Position numbers and translations under genes: made by a program | From: an uncultured Sutterella sp. | Lineage (GTDB): Bacteria > Pseudomonadota > Gammaproteobacteria > Burkholderiales > Burkholderiaceae_F | Assembly (NCBI GenBank): GCA_900542195.1 | Contig: UQNA01000030.1 | Coordinates: 1 to 34,613 of the forward strand | Length of the DNA stretch: 34,613 nucleotides | Direction of reading: 5' to 3' | In this document: positions 8,562 through 17,472 of the stretch, in pieces | Layout of the letters: every line of letters begins with the position of its first letter | Numbering within the stretch: position 1 is the first letter of the stretch | Notes under the pieces: generated by a model | What the model was told of the DNA's origin: nothing | Database searches by the model: none | The model's input: only the letters and a program-made list of their open reading frames with translations

Positions 8562-9540
8562 TTTTGCAGGAACCTCCGTTAGGCTCAATCCTCTAACTAT
8601 TATCGTTGGAGAAGAAGATCTCATTGCTATTGAGTCTTTGGACCAAATAAGAGCTGAAGCTAGAAAACAAGGTTTTACCGAAAGAGTCAGCTTTAATTTT
8701 GACGGAACGTCGGACTATTCTCCCCTTCTCCAATCTATGGGGGATATGTCTCTTTTCGGAGAGAAAAAGCTCATTGAAATTAGGCTGACCACAGGAAATC
8801 CGGGGTTAAAAAAGGGTCCGGAGGCTCTGGCAGCTTTGGCCGAAGCAGTCGGCGACGGTCTAATTGCGGTGATTTCTTTACCCGGTGCCTTATATGAATA
8901 TCAAAAGAAAGCCTGGTTTAAAAAAATCTCTTCTTCTGCAGCCATTATTAACGCCGGACTAGTTTCCAGACAGCAACTACCAGGGTGGATTAGAAAAAGA
9001 GCTTCGATAAACGGGCAAAATCTTTCTGAAGAGGCAGCCCAATTCCTAGCCGCCTCTACCGAAGGCAATTTATTGGCTTGTGCTCAGGAAATCAACAAAC
9101 TTGCTCTTCTTTGTCCTCCGGGGAATATCGAACTGAAAGACCTTTTGGAAGCGGTTTCAGATGTTTCTCGATTCAATCCTCAAGATTTGGCTGATTCAAT
9201 TCTTGAAGGTAATGTTCAACGAATTTCAAAAATCATTGATGGTCTTAAAGGAGAAAACGTAACCATCCCCTCTTTCCTTTGGCTTTTAAATGATGACATT
9301 AGAAATCTAATTTTATTAAATCAAGGAGGCTCTCCTTCTTCTATAAGAGGCTTGCCTTCTCGCAAAACGATGCTTGCGAACCTTGCCCGCCGTGTTCCTT
9401 TGGCTCTTTTGGAAAAAGTGGTGCATCGCTACAACAATGTAGAAAAAATGTCCAAAGGCTTTAAGGTTTCACAATCGCAAGGAGATCCATGGCAAGAATT
9501 AAAAGCCGCAGCTCTTTTACTTTGTATTAGCAGGAAATAA
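8554..9540 (+). CDS. holA: DNA polymerase III subunit delta
   Basis: The delta subunit opens the beta sliding clamp within the clamp-loader complex. The protein has 328 residues, from the ATG at 8554. That start gives the family-like beginning MANFAGTSVRLNPLTIIVGE; an earlier in-frame ATG at 8497 would add 19 residues that are just lptE read in another frame. LNPLTIIVGEEDLIAIE is the usual opening of the AAA-like domain, which in delta lacks a functional Walker A. It overlaps lptE by 8 bases and ends 2 bases before proA, so it is translated from the same message. Confidence 0.9.
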   Translation: MANFAGTSVRLNPLTIIVGEEDLIAIESLDQIRAEARKQGFTERVSFNFDGTSDYSPLLQSMGDMSLFGEKKLIEIRLTTGNPGLKKGPEALAALAEAVGDGLIAVISLPGALYEYQKKAWFKKISSSAAIINAGLVSRQQLPGWIRKRASINGQNLSEEAAQFLAASTEGNLLACAQEINKLALLCPPGNIELKDLLEAVSDVSRFNPQDLADSILEGNVQRISKIIDGLKGENVTIPSFLWLLNDDIRNLILLNQGGSPSSIRGLPSRKTMLANLARRVPLALLEKVVHRYNNVEKMSKGFKVSQSQGDPWQELKAAALLLCISRK

Positions 9541-9542
9541 TT

Positions 9543-10832
9543 ATGTCCTCTACCATTAGCGCACAAAATGCTGAATACATGAAAAATCTTGGGGAAAAAG
9601 CACGAAAAGCAGCCACTATTCTGGCTAAAACTCCTGCCCAAGTAAAAAACAACACTCTAAATACTCTTGCTGATTTACTTTTAAAAAATGCTGAGAAAAT
9701 CTATCTCGCAAATGAAAAAGATTTAATTGCGGGCAAAGAGAAAGGATTGTCCGAAGCCTTTCTTGACAGATTAACAATTTCAGAGAAAGTTTTAAACCAA
9801 ATGTGCATTGGCTTAAAACAAATCGCAGGACTCAACGACCCGATTGGTGAAATTTTAGAGATGAAACCTCAGCCCTCCGGCATCCAAGTCGGAAGGATGA
9901 GAGTTCCCCTTGGAGTAATCGGAATCATCTACGAATCGCGTCCGAATGTAACGATTGATGCCGCTGCTTTATGTTTAAAAAGCGGAAATGCCGTCATCTT
10001 GCGAGGAGGCTCCGATGCCCGATGCTCTAATCAAGTCCTTGGCGAATGCATCCAAGAAGCTTTAAGACTTAACTATCTTCCCGAAGAATCGGTTCAAGTT
10101 ATCACCAACCCGGATAGAGAATTAGTCGGCGCCTTGATCACAGCCAGAAAATACGTAGATGTAATTGTGCCTAGAGGCGGTAAAAGCTTAATTTCAAGAC
10201 TTATGGAAGAAGCTACCGTTCCGATGATCAAACACTTGGACGGCATCTGCCATACTTATGTTGATATGAGTGCGGACTTGGAACTCGCTTGGAAAGTGTG
10301 TGACAACGCAAAGACACAGAGATTTTCTCCATGCAACGCTATGGAAACTCTTCTGGTCAATAAAAATATCGCAGCCATCTTTCTTCCAAAAATGGCCTCT
10401 ATTTATTTAGAGAAAGGTGTGGAGCTCCGCTGTGATCCTGAATCAAGAAAAATTCTGACAGACGCAGGCTTCGATGACATCAAAACTGCTTCAGAAGAAG
10501 ATTGGTCAACAGAATATAACGCTCCTATTCTTTCTATAAAAATAGTCCCCAGCGTGGATAAAGCAATTGAACACATTAATCAATACGGATCTAAACACAC
10601 CGATGCGATCATCACTAACAATTTAGTATCCAGTCAAAAATTTCTTAGAGAAGTCGATTCCTCTTCCGTCATGCTCAACACATCTACCAGATTTGCAGAC
10701 GGCTTTGAATATGGTCTAGGAGCAGAAATCGGCATTTCCAACGATAAGTTACATGCTAGAGGACCTGTTGGTCTGGAGGGACTGACCAGCCTCAAATACA
10801 TCGTAATTGGACACGGGGAATTAAGAAAATGA
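9543..10832 (+). CDS. proA: Gamma-glutamyl phosphate reductase
   Basis: Second enzyme of proline synthesis: NADPH reduces gamma-glutamyl phosphate to glutamate semialdehyde. The 429 residues (slightly longer than the roughly 417 of E. coli) carry the ALDH-like Rossmann core with VIYESRPNVTIDAAALC-type residues, GNAVILRGGSDA, and catalytic Cys264 in RFSPCNAMETLLV. HLDGICHTYVD and GLEGLTSLKY near the end are also typical. proB is not in the window. Its stop overlaps the next start as ATGA. Confidence 0.96.
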   Translation: MSSTISAQNAEYMKNLGEKARKAATILAKTPAQVKNNTLNTLADLLLKNAEKIYLANEKDLIAGKEKGLSEAFLDRLTISEKVLNQMCIGLKQIAGLNDPIGEILEMKPQPSGIQVGRMRVPLGVIGIIYESRPNVTIDAAALCLKSGNAVILRGGSDARCSNQVLGECIQEALRLNYLPEESVQVITNPDRELVGALITARKYVDVIVPRGGKSLISRLMEEATVPMIKHLDGICHTYVDMSADLELAWKVCDNAKTQRFSPCNAMETLLVNKNIAAIFLPKMASIYLEKGVELRCDPESRKILTDAGFDDIKTASEEDWSTEYNAPILSIKIVPSVDKAIEHINQYGSKHTDAIITNNLVSSQKFLREVDSSSVMLNTSTRFADGFEYGLGAEIGISNDKLHARGPVGLEGLTSLKYIVIGHGELRK

Positions 10833-12037
10833 GCGAAAAGCTAAACAAATACTACGCCGTAGTACCTCTTTCTTTAGAAAGTCTCTTCGAAGAAGAGCTT
10901 AAACAGTTGGGCATCACTGAATTCAAGTCAAAAAAGGCCGGCTGCTTCTTCACAACAACAACGCTGGGAATGATGAAGGCAAATCTTTGGACGAGATATG
11001 CTTCACGTATTCTCCTGGAGGTAGGCGAGAGAAACTACAAAACGGAAGATGACATCTACAAATTCACCTTCTCCATTCCTTGGGAAAATTACTTTACGGA
11101 AAAACAGTCCATCAAGATTTCTCTGTCGGCCAAGAATTGTCCTCTCAAGAGCATAAACTTTCTAACTTTAAGGGTTAAGGATGCCGTCTGCGACCGTTTC
11201 CGTGAAAGATCGGGAGCCCGCCCGGACGTAGAAAAACACAACCCGGATATCCAGATTTTCGTCTTTGTAGACAACCAAAAAGTCACGCTCTATCTCGACA
11301 CCTCCGGTGAATCCTTATTCAAAAGAGGTTGGAGACGGGATAAAGGAGAGGCGCCCCTGAAAGAGAATCTTGCTGCAGGCTTGATTGGCCTTTCCGGTTG
11401 GGAGCCTTCCCAGCCCTTGTACGATCCCTTCTGCGGCTCAGGAACAATTATTATTGAAGCTGCCACAATCGCAATCAATATGGCTCCGGGAATCACAAGA
11501 AGATTCGGATTTGAAAAATTTAAATTCTTTAATTCTGAAGTCTGGCAAGCCCTTAAAACTGAAGCAAGAGCAGCCATTAATTGGGACGTCGATATCAATC
11601 TTGCGGGCAGCGATATTTCTACTCAGATCATAGAGAAAGCCAGTAAGAATGCCCAGTTGGCCGGATTAACAAAGCTATTGATTGAGCGTAAAATTAAGTT
11701 TTTCCCATGTGATGCAAGAGAGGCAAAGCCAACATCGGAGACTCCCGGAGTCATTATTGCAAACCCTCCTTACGGTGAACAATCAAATCCGAAGTCTGCT
11801 TCCGTTGCGTCCATGATGAAAAACGTTGCTGACAACCTCAAGCATAATTTTGAGAACTGGGTTGTTTGGATGCTTACCAGCGATCTGAACTTACCTCGTC
11901 AAATGAGATTGCAGGAATCTAGAAAGATAGTGATCTTTAACGGTCCGCTGGAATGCAGATTCTTCCGCTTTTTGATGATTCCCGGTTCCAACCGCAGAGA
12001 GTCGAAGGCAGTGAAAACCTCATCACCAAAGGAATAA
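10829..12037 (+). CDS. rlmL: THUMP-domain class I SAM-dependent RNA methyltransferase (RlmL-like)
   Basis: A predicted 23S rRNA guanine-N2 methyltransferase of 402 residues. An N-terminal THUMP RNA-binding region (about residues 5-160) precedes the UPF0020 methyltransferase domain with the SAM loop DPFCGSG at 199-205 and the catalytic NPPY at 312-315. It corresponds to the N-terminal half of E. coli RlmKL (about 700 residues); the second RlmK domain is absent, as is normal for stand-alone relatives. Which guanine it modifies cannot be told from the sequence. It overlaps proA by 4 bases and is followed after 4 bases by the amidohydrolase, which suggests cotranscription. Confidence 0.85.
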   Translation: MSEKLNKYYAVVPLSLESLFEEELKQLGITEFKSKKAGCFFTTTTLGMMKANLWTRYASRILLEVGERNYKTEDDIYKFTFSIPWENYFTEKQSIKISLSAKNCPLKSINFLTLRVKDAVCDRFRERSGARPDVEKHNPDIQIFVFVDNQKVTLYLDTSGESLFKRGWRRDKGEAPLKENLAAGLIGLSGWEPSQPLYDPFCGSGTIIIEAATIAINMAPGITRRFGFEKFKFFNSEVWQALKTEARAAINWDVDINLAGSDISTQIIEKASKNAQLAGLTKLLIERKIKFFPCDAREAKPTSETPGVIIANPPYGEQSNPKSASVASMMKNVADNLKHNFENWVVWMLTSDLNLPRQMRLQESRKIVIFNGPLECRFFRFLMIPGSNRRESKAVKTSSPKE

Positions 12038-12041
12038 GAAT

Positions 12042-13148
12042 ATGTCTGAAAAAGACTTCGATGTAGTACAAATGAGAACTGAGCTTCATGAAATGCCGGA
12101 ATTAGGATTTCATGAAGAAAAAACTTCAAAATACGTTGTTAATAAGCTCAAAGAGCTCGGTCTTAACCCGCAGACAGGAATTGGCGGAACCGGTGTCGTC
12201 GCCTATATTGACGGAACAGAACCCGGTCCGACAGTCATGGTAAGAGCCGACATGGATGCCCTTCCGTTCGTTATCGACAACAAACCATGCTCCATTCATG
12301 CTTGCGGTCACGATTCTCATACCGCTATGCTTCTTGCTTTAGCATCTAAGTTAGTCGGTAATGTTAAGAAAGGACGCGTAAAACTCTTCTTCCAGCCGGC
12401 CGAAGAGACACTACTTGGTGCAGTCAGATCTATTGAAGACGGCGTTCTTGACGATGTTGACGTTGCTTTCGGTGCTCACGTTCGCCCGATTCAAGATATT
12501 CCTGACGGAACAGTTTGCGCTGCCGTCCGCCACACATCCAGTACTTTCCTTGAAGTTGAGTTAAAGGGCAAGACTTGCCATGCTGCTCGTCCTCATTTGG
12601 GATGCAGCGTTGTTGAAGCAGCTGTTTTAGCTACTAACGCAATCAATGCTATTTGGATGAATCCGGGTAAAGTTTGGTCCGCCAAGGTAACTGCCATCAA
12701 CTGCTGCGGTTCTGCCTCCAATATCATTCCGGACCATGGCAAGATGATTTTAGACTGCCGTGCTCAAGATAATCCGACAATGAAAGAAATGTTGGACAAA
12801 ATTAAGAGAGCCATCACAAATGCTGCGGAAGCCGTCGGCGTTGAAGCAACAGTTAATTTCCCCGGCGGAATCATTCCTGCAGCTGAATACGATGAAGAAT
12901 TGGTTGCTGAAACCGCAGGTATTATTAAAGAAGTCTTAGGCGATGACAAGTTAGCCAAAGACTGCGGTGGCGGCGGAGAAGATTTCCACTACTTCGTTCA
13001 GAAGAAACCTTCTATTCGTACTGCTTACATCGGCGTAGGTACAGGCGTCACTCCGGGCCTTCACGATCCGAAGATGACTATGAACCCAGAATCATTACGC
13101 AACGGTGTTGCTGTATTAGAAAAAATGGTTCTTAACCAAGTAGGTTAA
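12042..13148 (+). CDS. M20D-type amidohydrolase / aminoacylase
   Basis: A cytoplasmic metal-dependent hydrolase of 368 residues, related to hippurate hydrolases, IAA-amino-acid hydrolases and N-acyl or N-acetyl-diaminopimelate deacylases. Visible metal-site motifs are VRADMDALP, HACGHD (Cys88, His90), QPAEE, AFGAHVRP, and near the end GGGGEDFHYF with GLHDPK. The substrate amide is not identifiable. No signal peptide is seen. It is the last gene of the lptE-holA-proA-rlmL run and is followed by a clear terminator. Confidence 0.88.
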   Translation: MSEKDFDVVQMRTELHEMPELGFHEEKTSKYVVNKLKELGLNPQTGIGGTGVVAYIDGTEPGPTVMVRADMDALPFVIDNKPCSIHACGHDSHTAMLLALASKLVGNVKKGRVKLFFQPAEETLLGAVRSIEDGVLDDVDVAFGAHVRPIQDIPDGTVCAAVRHTSSTFLEVELKGKTCHAARPHLGCSVVEAAVLATNAINAIWMNPGKVWSAKVTAINCCGSASNIIPDHGKMILDCRAQDNPTMKEMLDKIKRAITNAAEAVGVEATVNFPGGIIPAAEYDEELVAETAGIIKEVLGDDKLAKDCGGGGEDFHYFVQKKPSIRTAYIGVGTGVTPGLHDPKMTMNPESLRNGVAVLEKMVLNQVG

Positions 13149-13161
13149 TTCCACCATTAAG

Positions 13162-13187
13162 AAAAGCGCCCTCGAGGCGCTTTTGAA
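13162..13187 (+). terminator. Terminator of the lptE-to-amidohydrolase operon
   Basis: Arms AAAAGCGCC and GGCGCTTTT (13162-13170 with 13176-13184) enclose a CTCGA loop, with a T-rich end. It lies 13 bases after the amidohydrolase stop. Confidence 0.85.
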
Positions 13188-13194
13188 TTTCTCG

Positions 13195-13222
13195 AAAACA
13201 GAGGCCGAACACTCGGCCTCTG
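13195..13222 (-). terminator. Terminator of the FAD-reductase gene
   Basis: A perfect 10-bp stem (13199-13208 with 13213-13222, CAGAGGCCGA / TCGGCCTCTG) has a 4-base loop. On the minus strand it is followed by TTTT, about 20 bases past the reductase stop. It also has T-rich sequence on the plus side, so it may back up the neighbouring terminator. Confidence 0.85.
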
Positions 13223-13241
13223 GTTTTACCTAGCGATCGTA

Positions 13242-14681
13242 TTACTTAGCAGCTGCTTTTGGAGCTTCACCGCGAGGAATGATAACCCCTGTAGGCTGTT
13301 GGGAAGCATTACGTCCGGCGATTCTACCGAATGTAACGATATCAGCCATAGCGTTGCCGCCTAAACGGTTTGCACCGTGGACACCGCCTGTAACTTCACC
13401 GGCAGCGAAGAGACCAGGAATGACGTGACCTTTAGTGTCAAGAACCTGAGCCTGAGAGTTAATTCTCAAACCGCCCATTGTATGGTGAACTGCAGGTGTA
13501 ACCATTACTGCATAGTACGGAGCCTGAGTAAGAGGTCTTGGCATATCAGCACGGCCGAATTCTGAATCCTTGCCAGCCTTCTGATCCTGAGTGTATTTAT
13601 CTACAGTTGCCTGGAGCTGTTTTCCATCGACGCCAATCTTCTGAGCGAGTTCGTGAAGATCTTTTCCTTCAGTAACCATGCCGCCCTTGATGTAAGTTTC
13701 GATGGCCTTAAGGCTCTTTCTAACATCGTTATCGAATAAGAGGAAGCCAACTTTATCTTTTTGAGCGAGTTCAGCAGCGGAAACTACGTCGCGAGTCTGA
13801 AGTTCGTTGATGAAGCGCTTGCCGTCTTTGTTAACGAGGATAGCACCGTTGCCGCGAACAGCTTCAGTGATCATTTCGCCTTTGCCCGGAACAACTGTCG
13901 GGTGAGTTTGAATCTGCTTCATGTCAACAGTAGCAGCACCAGCCTTTTCACCTAAGGTGATACCGTCACCAGTTGCGCCAGTGTGGTTAGTTGTAGCAAA
14001 GCCTTTAAGCTTCGGATTCAACTTAACAACCATATCCTGGTTGGCAGAGAAGCCGCCGGCAGCCAAAACAACTGCAGGAGCCATGACTTCATACTGTTTT
14101 TTGCCCTTTGTGTACTTAACGCCGACAACCTTACCGTCTTTAACGATGAGTTCATCAGCCTTAGCCATTGTGCGTACATCGATACCGCGGTCCTTAGAAG
14201 CCTGAGCTAAAGTCTTAACAACGTTAGCACCAACGAAACCACCGCCTGTCGGACGGTGAGAACGCTTCTGGGAAGCGCCCGCCATCATACCGACGTCTGT
14301 CAAGTCACCGCCCAAGCTGTTGATGAAGTCAACAGACTCGGCAGCGTGATCTGTAAGAGTGTGAACCAAATCAGGGTTGTTCAAGTACTTGCCGCCCTTC
14401 ATTGTGTCGTTGTAGTGGGATTCTTTAGTGTCCTTGATACCTGCCTTGGCTTGAGGCTGAGATTCTGCGGCGTTCAATCCGCCAGCTGCACGATTGGTGT
14501 TACCTCCCAAGTAAGCCATCTTTTCCAAAACGATGACTTTCTTGCCTAAATCATGAGCAGTAACAGCTGCGGAGAGACCAGCACCACCAGCGCCGACTAC
14601 GATCACATCGGCTTTATCTGCTGCCAATGCAGGAACAGCAAATACAGCAGAAACAAGTGATGCTACGAGAATTTTTTTCAT
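13242..14681 (-). CDS. Exported FAD-dependent fumarate reductase-like flavoprotein (flavocytochrome c family)
   Basis: A 479-residue protein with a Sec signal (MKKILVASLVSAVFAVPALA), so it acts in the periplasm. The ATG at 14681 has AAGGAG eight bases upstream; an earlier in-frame start would add 11 residues and spoil the signal. It carries the dinucleotide motif VIVVGAGGAGLSAA, LEKMAYLGGNT, and the active-site blocks of soluble fumarate reductases: QTHPTV (His), EAVRGNG and FINELQTRD (Arg), TPAVHHTMGG (His), and GANRLGGNA (Arg). There is no CxxCH haem domain and no FMN-binding domain, so electrons must come from a separate carrier. Fumarate, urocanate or a related enoate are possible acceptors; the sequence does not decide. 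Confidence 0.88.
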   Translation of the reverse strand: MKKILVASLVSAVFAVPALAADKADVIVVGAGGAGLSAAVTAHDLGKKVIVLEKMAYLGGNTNRAAGGLNAAESQPQAKAGIKDTKESHYNDTMKGGKYLNNPDLVHTLTDHAAESVDFINSLGGDLTDVGMMAGASQKRSHRPTGGGFVGANVVKTLAQASKDRGIDVRTMAKADELIVKDGKVVGVKYTKGKKQYEVMAPAVVLAAGGFSANQDMVVKLNPKLKGFATTNHTGATGDGITLGEKAGAATVDMKQIQTHPTVVPGKGEMITEAVRGNGAILVNKDGKRFINELQTRDVVSAAELAQKDKVGFLLFDNDVRKSLKAIETYIKGGMVTEGKDLHELAQKIGVDGKQLQATVDKYTQDQKAGKDSEFGRADMPRPLTQAPYYAVMVTPAVHHTMGGLRINSQAQVLDTKGHVIPGLFAAGEVTGGVHGANRLGGNAMADIVTFGRIAGRNASQQPTGVIIPRGEAPKAAAK

Positions 14682-14978
14682 TGGAGTTCTCCTTAAATTT
14701 GTAATATTTAGCAATTAGTTGCTTAATCACTAGCTTTGTCAGCTGAGCACTGACTGTTAAAAATTATATTATTTTTGCAATTTTCTTATAGGGTTAAATC
14801 TTTAGGAGAAATACGGAGGGACAACAATTTAACTAATTTTTATCCTTAAAAATCAATGGTTTTTATTTTTTCTTTTCGTTTCTTTAAAGGCATCATTTCT
14901 CAGAAAAAATCCATTTTTAGAGTATGTTTTTTACCACACTTTTTGGGTACCTATACTGGGAGATCAAATACAACTTAG
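14682..14978. promoter_or_regulatory. Upstream region of the FAD-reductase gene
   Basis: About 300 bases without a gene lie between the reductase start and the ppiD terminator. Close to the reductase is an inverted repeat AGCAA-TTAG-TTGCT (14710-14723) that could be an operator. I cannot fix the promoter; a CTGACA at about 14738-14743 read on the minus strand is a weak -35 candidate. The rest is AT-rich without visible coding. Confidence 0.35.
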
Positions 14979-15004
14979 AAAAAAAATCCTCCGGTTAAGG
15001 AGGA
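14979..15004 (-). terminator. Terminator of ppiD
   Basis: A stem TCCTCC / GGAGGA (14987-14992 with 14999-15004) with a six-base loop is followed on the minus strand by a run of eight T. It lies 23 bases after the ppiD stop. Confidence 0.82.
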
Positions 15005-15026
15005 CTTGGTAAAACAATAGAGTTAA

Positions 15027-16949
15027 TTATTTCAGCACCGTAGGAAGCTTGTAATCATACTCAGGTTTTAGAATTTCTAATGTGTAGAGTTTCTTCAAAG
15101 CATCATAGTAAGCAAGTTCTTCACCCATAGAGTCGGCCTGAGCTAGCTCTTCTTTGATTCTTTGAAAGTCTTGGTCATCCTTGGGAGCACTCTTACTGGA
15201 TTCGACATAAGAGATAACGTAATCTTCATGGTTCATTGCTCCCGTATAAGCAGGAAGATTCTTAACAGGAATAGACATTTCTGCCGAAATCAAATCCTGA
15301 GACTGTCCCAAAGAATTGATTCTGGATACCGTAATAGTTTTTCCAAAACCTGCGAGATTGGATTTGTTTTGGAGTTCTTTTAATTTTTCTTCACCGGCTT
15401 GACGTGCTAACTCGGTTGCAGCGGAGAGTTCAAGAGAATCTTTGATTTCATTCTTAACTTCGCTCAGAGGACGAATATGCTCAGGGTTTTCTTTCACAAC
15501 TCTCGCAGAGACGATTGTATTACTGTTGATTTCTACAGCAGAAATATTTCTCTTATCTGCAATTGAATCCGGCTGGAAGAGTTCAGCAATTACTCTCTTA
15601 TTAATATCGGGAGTATTTAAGGAAGGATCCAGGAAACCGTTTTCCGTAAGTCCGGGAGCCTTATGAAGACTTAAGCCAAACTTTTCAACTACAGGCTGCA
15701 AAGATTCGCTCTGCTCGTAAACCATATTAGAGAACGTATCAGCATTTTCAGCAAACACATTATGTCTTTGCTGATTTTGCCAGGTGGTCAAAATTTCAGG
15801 TTCAACTTCCTCGAACGGCTTAATAGAGGCAGGACGGACGTCTGTCACTTCAATGATGTGGTAACCGAATTCGGATTTAACCGGTCCGACGATGTCACCC
15901 TTCTTTGCGGAGAAAACTGCATTCTCAAATTCAGGTACCATCATACCTTTAGTGAAGAAGTCTAAATCACCACCGTTTCGAGCGCTTCCCGGATCAGCAG
16001 AATTTGCTTTTGCTACTTCAGCAAAGGATGCAGGATTTGCTTTGACTTCAGCATAGAGCTTTTCAGCTTTAGCTTTAGCGTCTGCATCTGCCTTAGCAGC
16101 ATCTTTTTCATTTTCGTCGGCAACAATCAAAATATGAGAAGCGCGGCGGGTTTCTTCCTGGCTGAACTTGCTCTTATTCTGTTCGTAATATTGTTTGAGG
16201 ACTTCTTGTGAAGGTTTTTCTTGAACCTGAATAGTTTCCGGAGAGAACACTACGTATTCAATGTCCAAAGTTTGAGGGACTCGGAACATTTCTTTGTTAT
16301 CGTCGTAGAACTTCTGAATCTGCTCTTCAGTAATCTTAACTTCCTTTCTATAAGCATCCGGAGAGAACACCAAAGTTCTGACTTCTCTTTCTTCCCGCAA
16401 AGCAGCATTTAAGAATTCGGCAGTTTTAGCCGGAACGATTACAGTTCTTGAAACAGCATTAATAACGAGGTCTTTAGCCAAATCTCTTCTTAATTCGTAA
16501 ACGAATTGTTCGTCGCTCTTACCAGTGGCTGCTAAATAATTTTGGTAAAGTTCAGGGCTGAATTTTCCATCTTTCTGGAAAGCTTTAGCATTTTTAATAA
16601 AGTTAATAGCTTCTTGTTCAGAAATATTGATGTAATGATGTTGAAGCAAAGCATTAACGGCTTTTTCGGTAGTCAAGTTATAAAGAATTGCCGCATTTGC
16701 TTCCGGAGTGTCAAACAATGAAGAATCCACCGAGCCCCCCTGCTGAACTCGGATTCTTTCAATATGATTGCGCTTAGCAGCATCAAATTCTTCAGGCTGG
16801 ATGCCTTTACCGTCAACTTTAGCGATTGCGTTTGCGTCAGGATTCAGACGGCTGTATCCGTTAATTCCAATAAATACGAACGCCGGGATGATAAGAATCA
16901 TCGCTAAGAGCATCAACCATCTTTTTTGATTTCTAAAAGATTGGAACAT
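15027..16949 (-). CDS. ppiD: Membrane-anchored periplasmic chaperone / peptidyl-prolyl isomerase PpiD
   Basis: A 640-residue periplasmic folding factor of the SurA/PpiD type. One N-terminal membrane segment (about residues 12-30, WLMLLAMILIIPAFVFIGI) is followed by a SurA-N-like chaperone domain (about 40-190). One parvulin domain (about 265-370) contains RRASHILI, GGDLDFFTKGMMVPEFENAVF and GYHIIEV. A long C-terminal chaperone region follows. Length and layout match PpiD (about 620 residues in E. coli). In Burkholderiales it usually follows lon-hupB-tRNA-Val-tRNA-Asp on the same strand. Here it keeps that strand but lies about 14 kb away from them. Confidence 0.92.
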   Translation of the reverse strand: MFQSFRNQKRWLMLLAMILIIPAFVFIGINGYSRLNPDANAIAKVDGKGIQPEEFDAAKRNHIERIRVQQGGSVDSSLFDTPEANAAILYNLTTEKAVNALLQHHYINISEQEAINFIKNAKAFQKDGKFSPELYQNYLAATGKSDEQFVYELRRDLAKDLVINAVSRTVIVPAKTAEFLNAALREEREVRTLVFSPDAYRKEVKITEEQIQKFYDDNKEMFRVPQTLDIEYVVFSPETIQVQEKPSQEVLKQYYEQNKSKFSQEETRRASHILIVADENEKDAAKADADAKAKAEKLYAEVKANPASFAEVAKANSADPGSARNGGDLDFFTKGMMVPEFENAVFSAKKGDIVGPVKSEFGYHIIEVTDVRPASIKPFEEVEPEILTTWQNQQRHNVFAENADTFSNMVYEQSESLQPVVEKFGLSLHKAPGLTENGFLDPSLNTPDINKRVIAELFQPDSIADKRNISAVEINSNTIVSARVVKENPEHIRPLSEVKNEIKDSLELSAATELARQAGEEKLKELQNKSNLAGFGKTITVSRINSLGQSQDLISAEMSIPVKNLPAYTGAMNHEDYVISYVESSKSAPKDDQDFQRIKEELAQADSMGEELAYYDALKKLYTLEILKPEYDYKLPTVLK

Positions 16950-17195
16950 CTAGTCCTCTTCCTTTCAGGTACGTTTAAAAAATTTTTTTGATTATCCTCT
17001 ATTTTGCGATTATTAACCACGAGAACACATCGAAAAATGTCGATTTTATAAAGCCTTGAGTAATTCATACAGCAATTGTGAACAGTCCTCTTCTTTGTTA
17101 CTTTTTGAATAACTTTTTCAATACACAACAACCATTTGAAAATTCAATGATTTTTTGAAAAATATAAAAATTTAGAATTGTTTTTGGAATTTAAC
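16950..17195. other. Intergenic region between ppiD and tRNA-Asp
   Basis: Together with the tRNA promoter this is a 322-base AT-rich divergent spacer. Apart from the tRNA promoter I see no gene; a minus-strand promoter for ppiD must lie here but no clean -35/-10 pair stands out. Confidence 0.4.
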
Positions 17196-17223
17196 TTGCA
17201 TGATTTCGAAAAGCCTGTACAAT
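17196..17223 (+). promoter_or_regulatory. Sigma-70-type promoter of tRNA-Asp
   Basis: TTGCAT (17196-17201) and TACAAT (17218-17223) are 16 bases apart. The sequence after the -10 is GC-rich (GCGCTTCTCTCGCG), as in stable-RNA promoters under stringent control. The tRNA begins about 48 bases after the -10. Confidence 0.7.
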
Positions 17224-17271
17224 GCGCTTCTCTCGCGAAACGAAGTAAATGAAAATTCTTTTCGACAGAGA

Positions 17272-17348
17272 GGAGTGGTAGTTCAGTTGGTTAGAATATC
17301 GGCCTGTCACGCCGAGGGTCGCGGGTTCGAGTCCCGTCCACTCCGCCA
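17272..17348 (+). tRNA. tRNA-Asp (GTC)
   Basis: A complete cloverleaf of 77 bases with encoded CCA. The acceptor stem GGAGTGG / CCACTCC, the D-arm, anticodon loop CTGTCAC with GTC, and T-arm GGGTTCGAGTCCC are all present. The gene has its own promoter and terminator and is divergent from ppiD. It is identical, base for base, to the inverted copy at 31511-31587. Confidence 0.97.
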
Positions 17349-17353
17349 AAATT
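17272..17353 (+). repeat. 82-bp inverted repeat, left copy (tRNA-Asp plus AAATT)
   Basis: The tRNA-Asp gene and the five following bases match the reverse complement of 31506-31587 without a mismatch. Identity stops at the first tRNA base on the 5' side and after AAATT on the 3' side. Confidence 0.93.
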
Positions 17354-17355
17354 TT

Positions 17356-17388
17356 GGTCCGAATTTATGAATAAGTTCGGACCTTTTC
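17356..17388 (+). terminator. Terminator of the left tRNA-Asp
   Basis: A perfect 8-bp stem GGTCCGAA / TTCGGACC (17356-17363 with 17376-17383) is followed by TTTT, seven bases after the tRNA CCA. Confidence 0.85.
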
Positions 17389-17472
17389 ATTTCTTTCTAG
17401 GTTCTCCTCGCAGTATGGATGGAAAGGTCTGTGCATTTTTTCTTAGGTCTCAGAATTTTTCCTTATCTCCTC

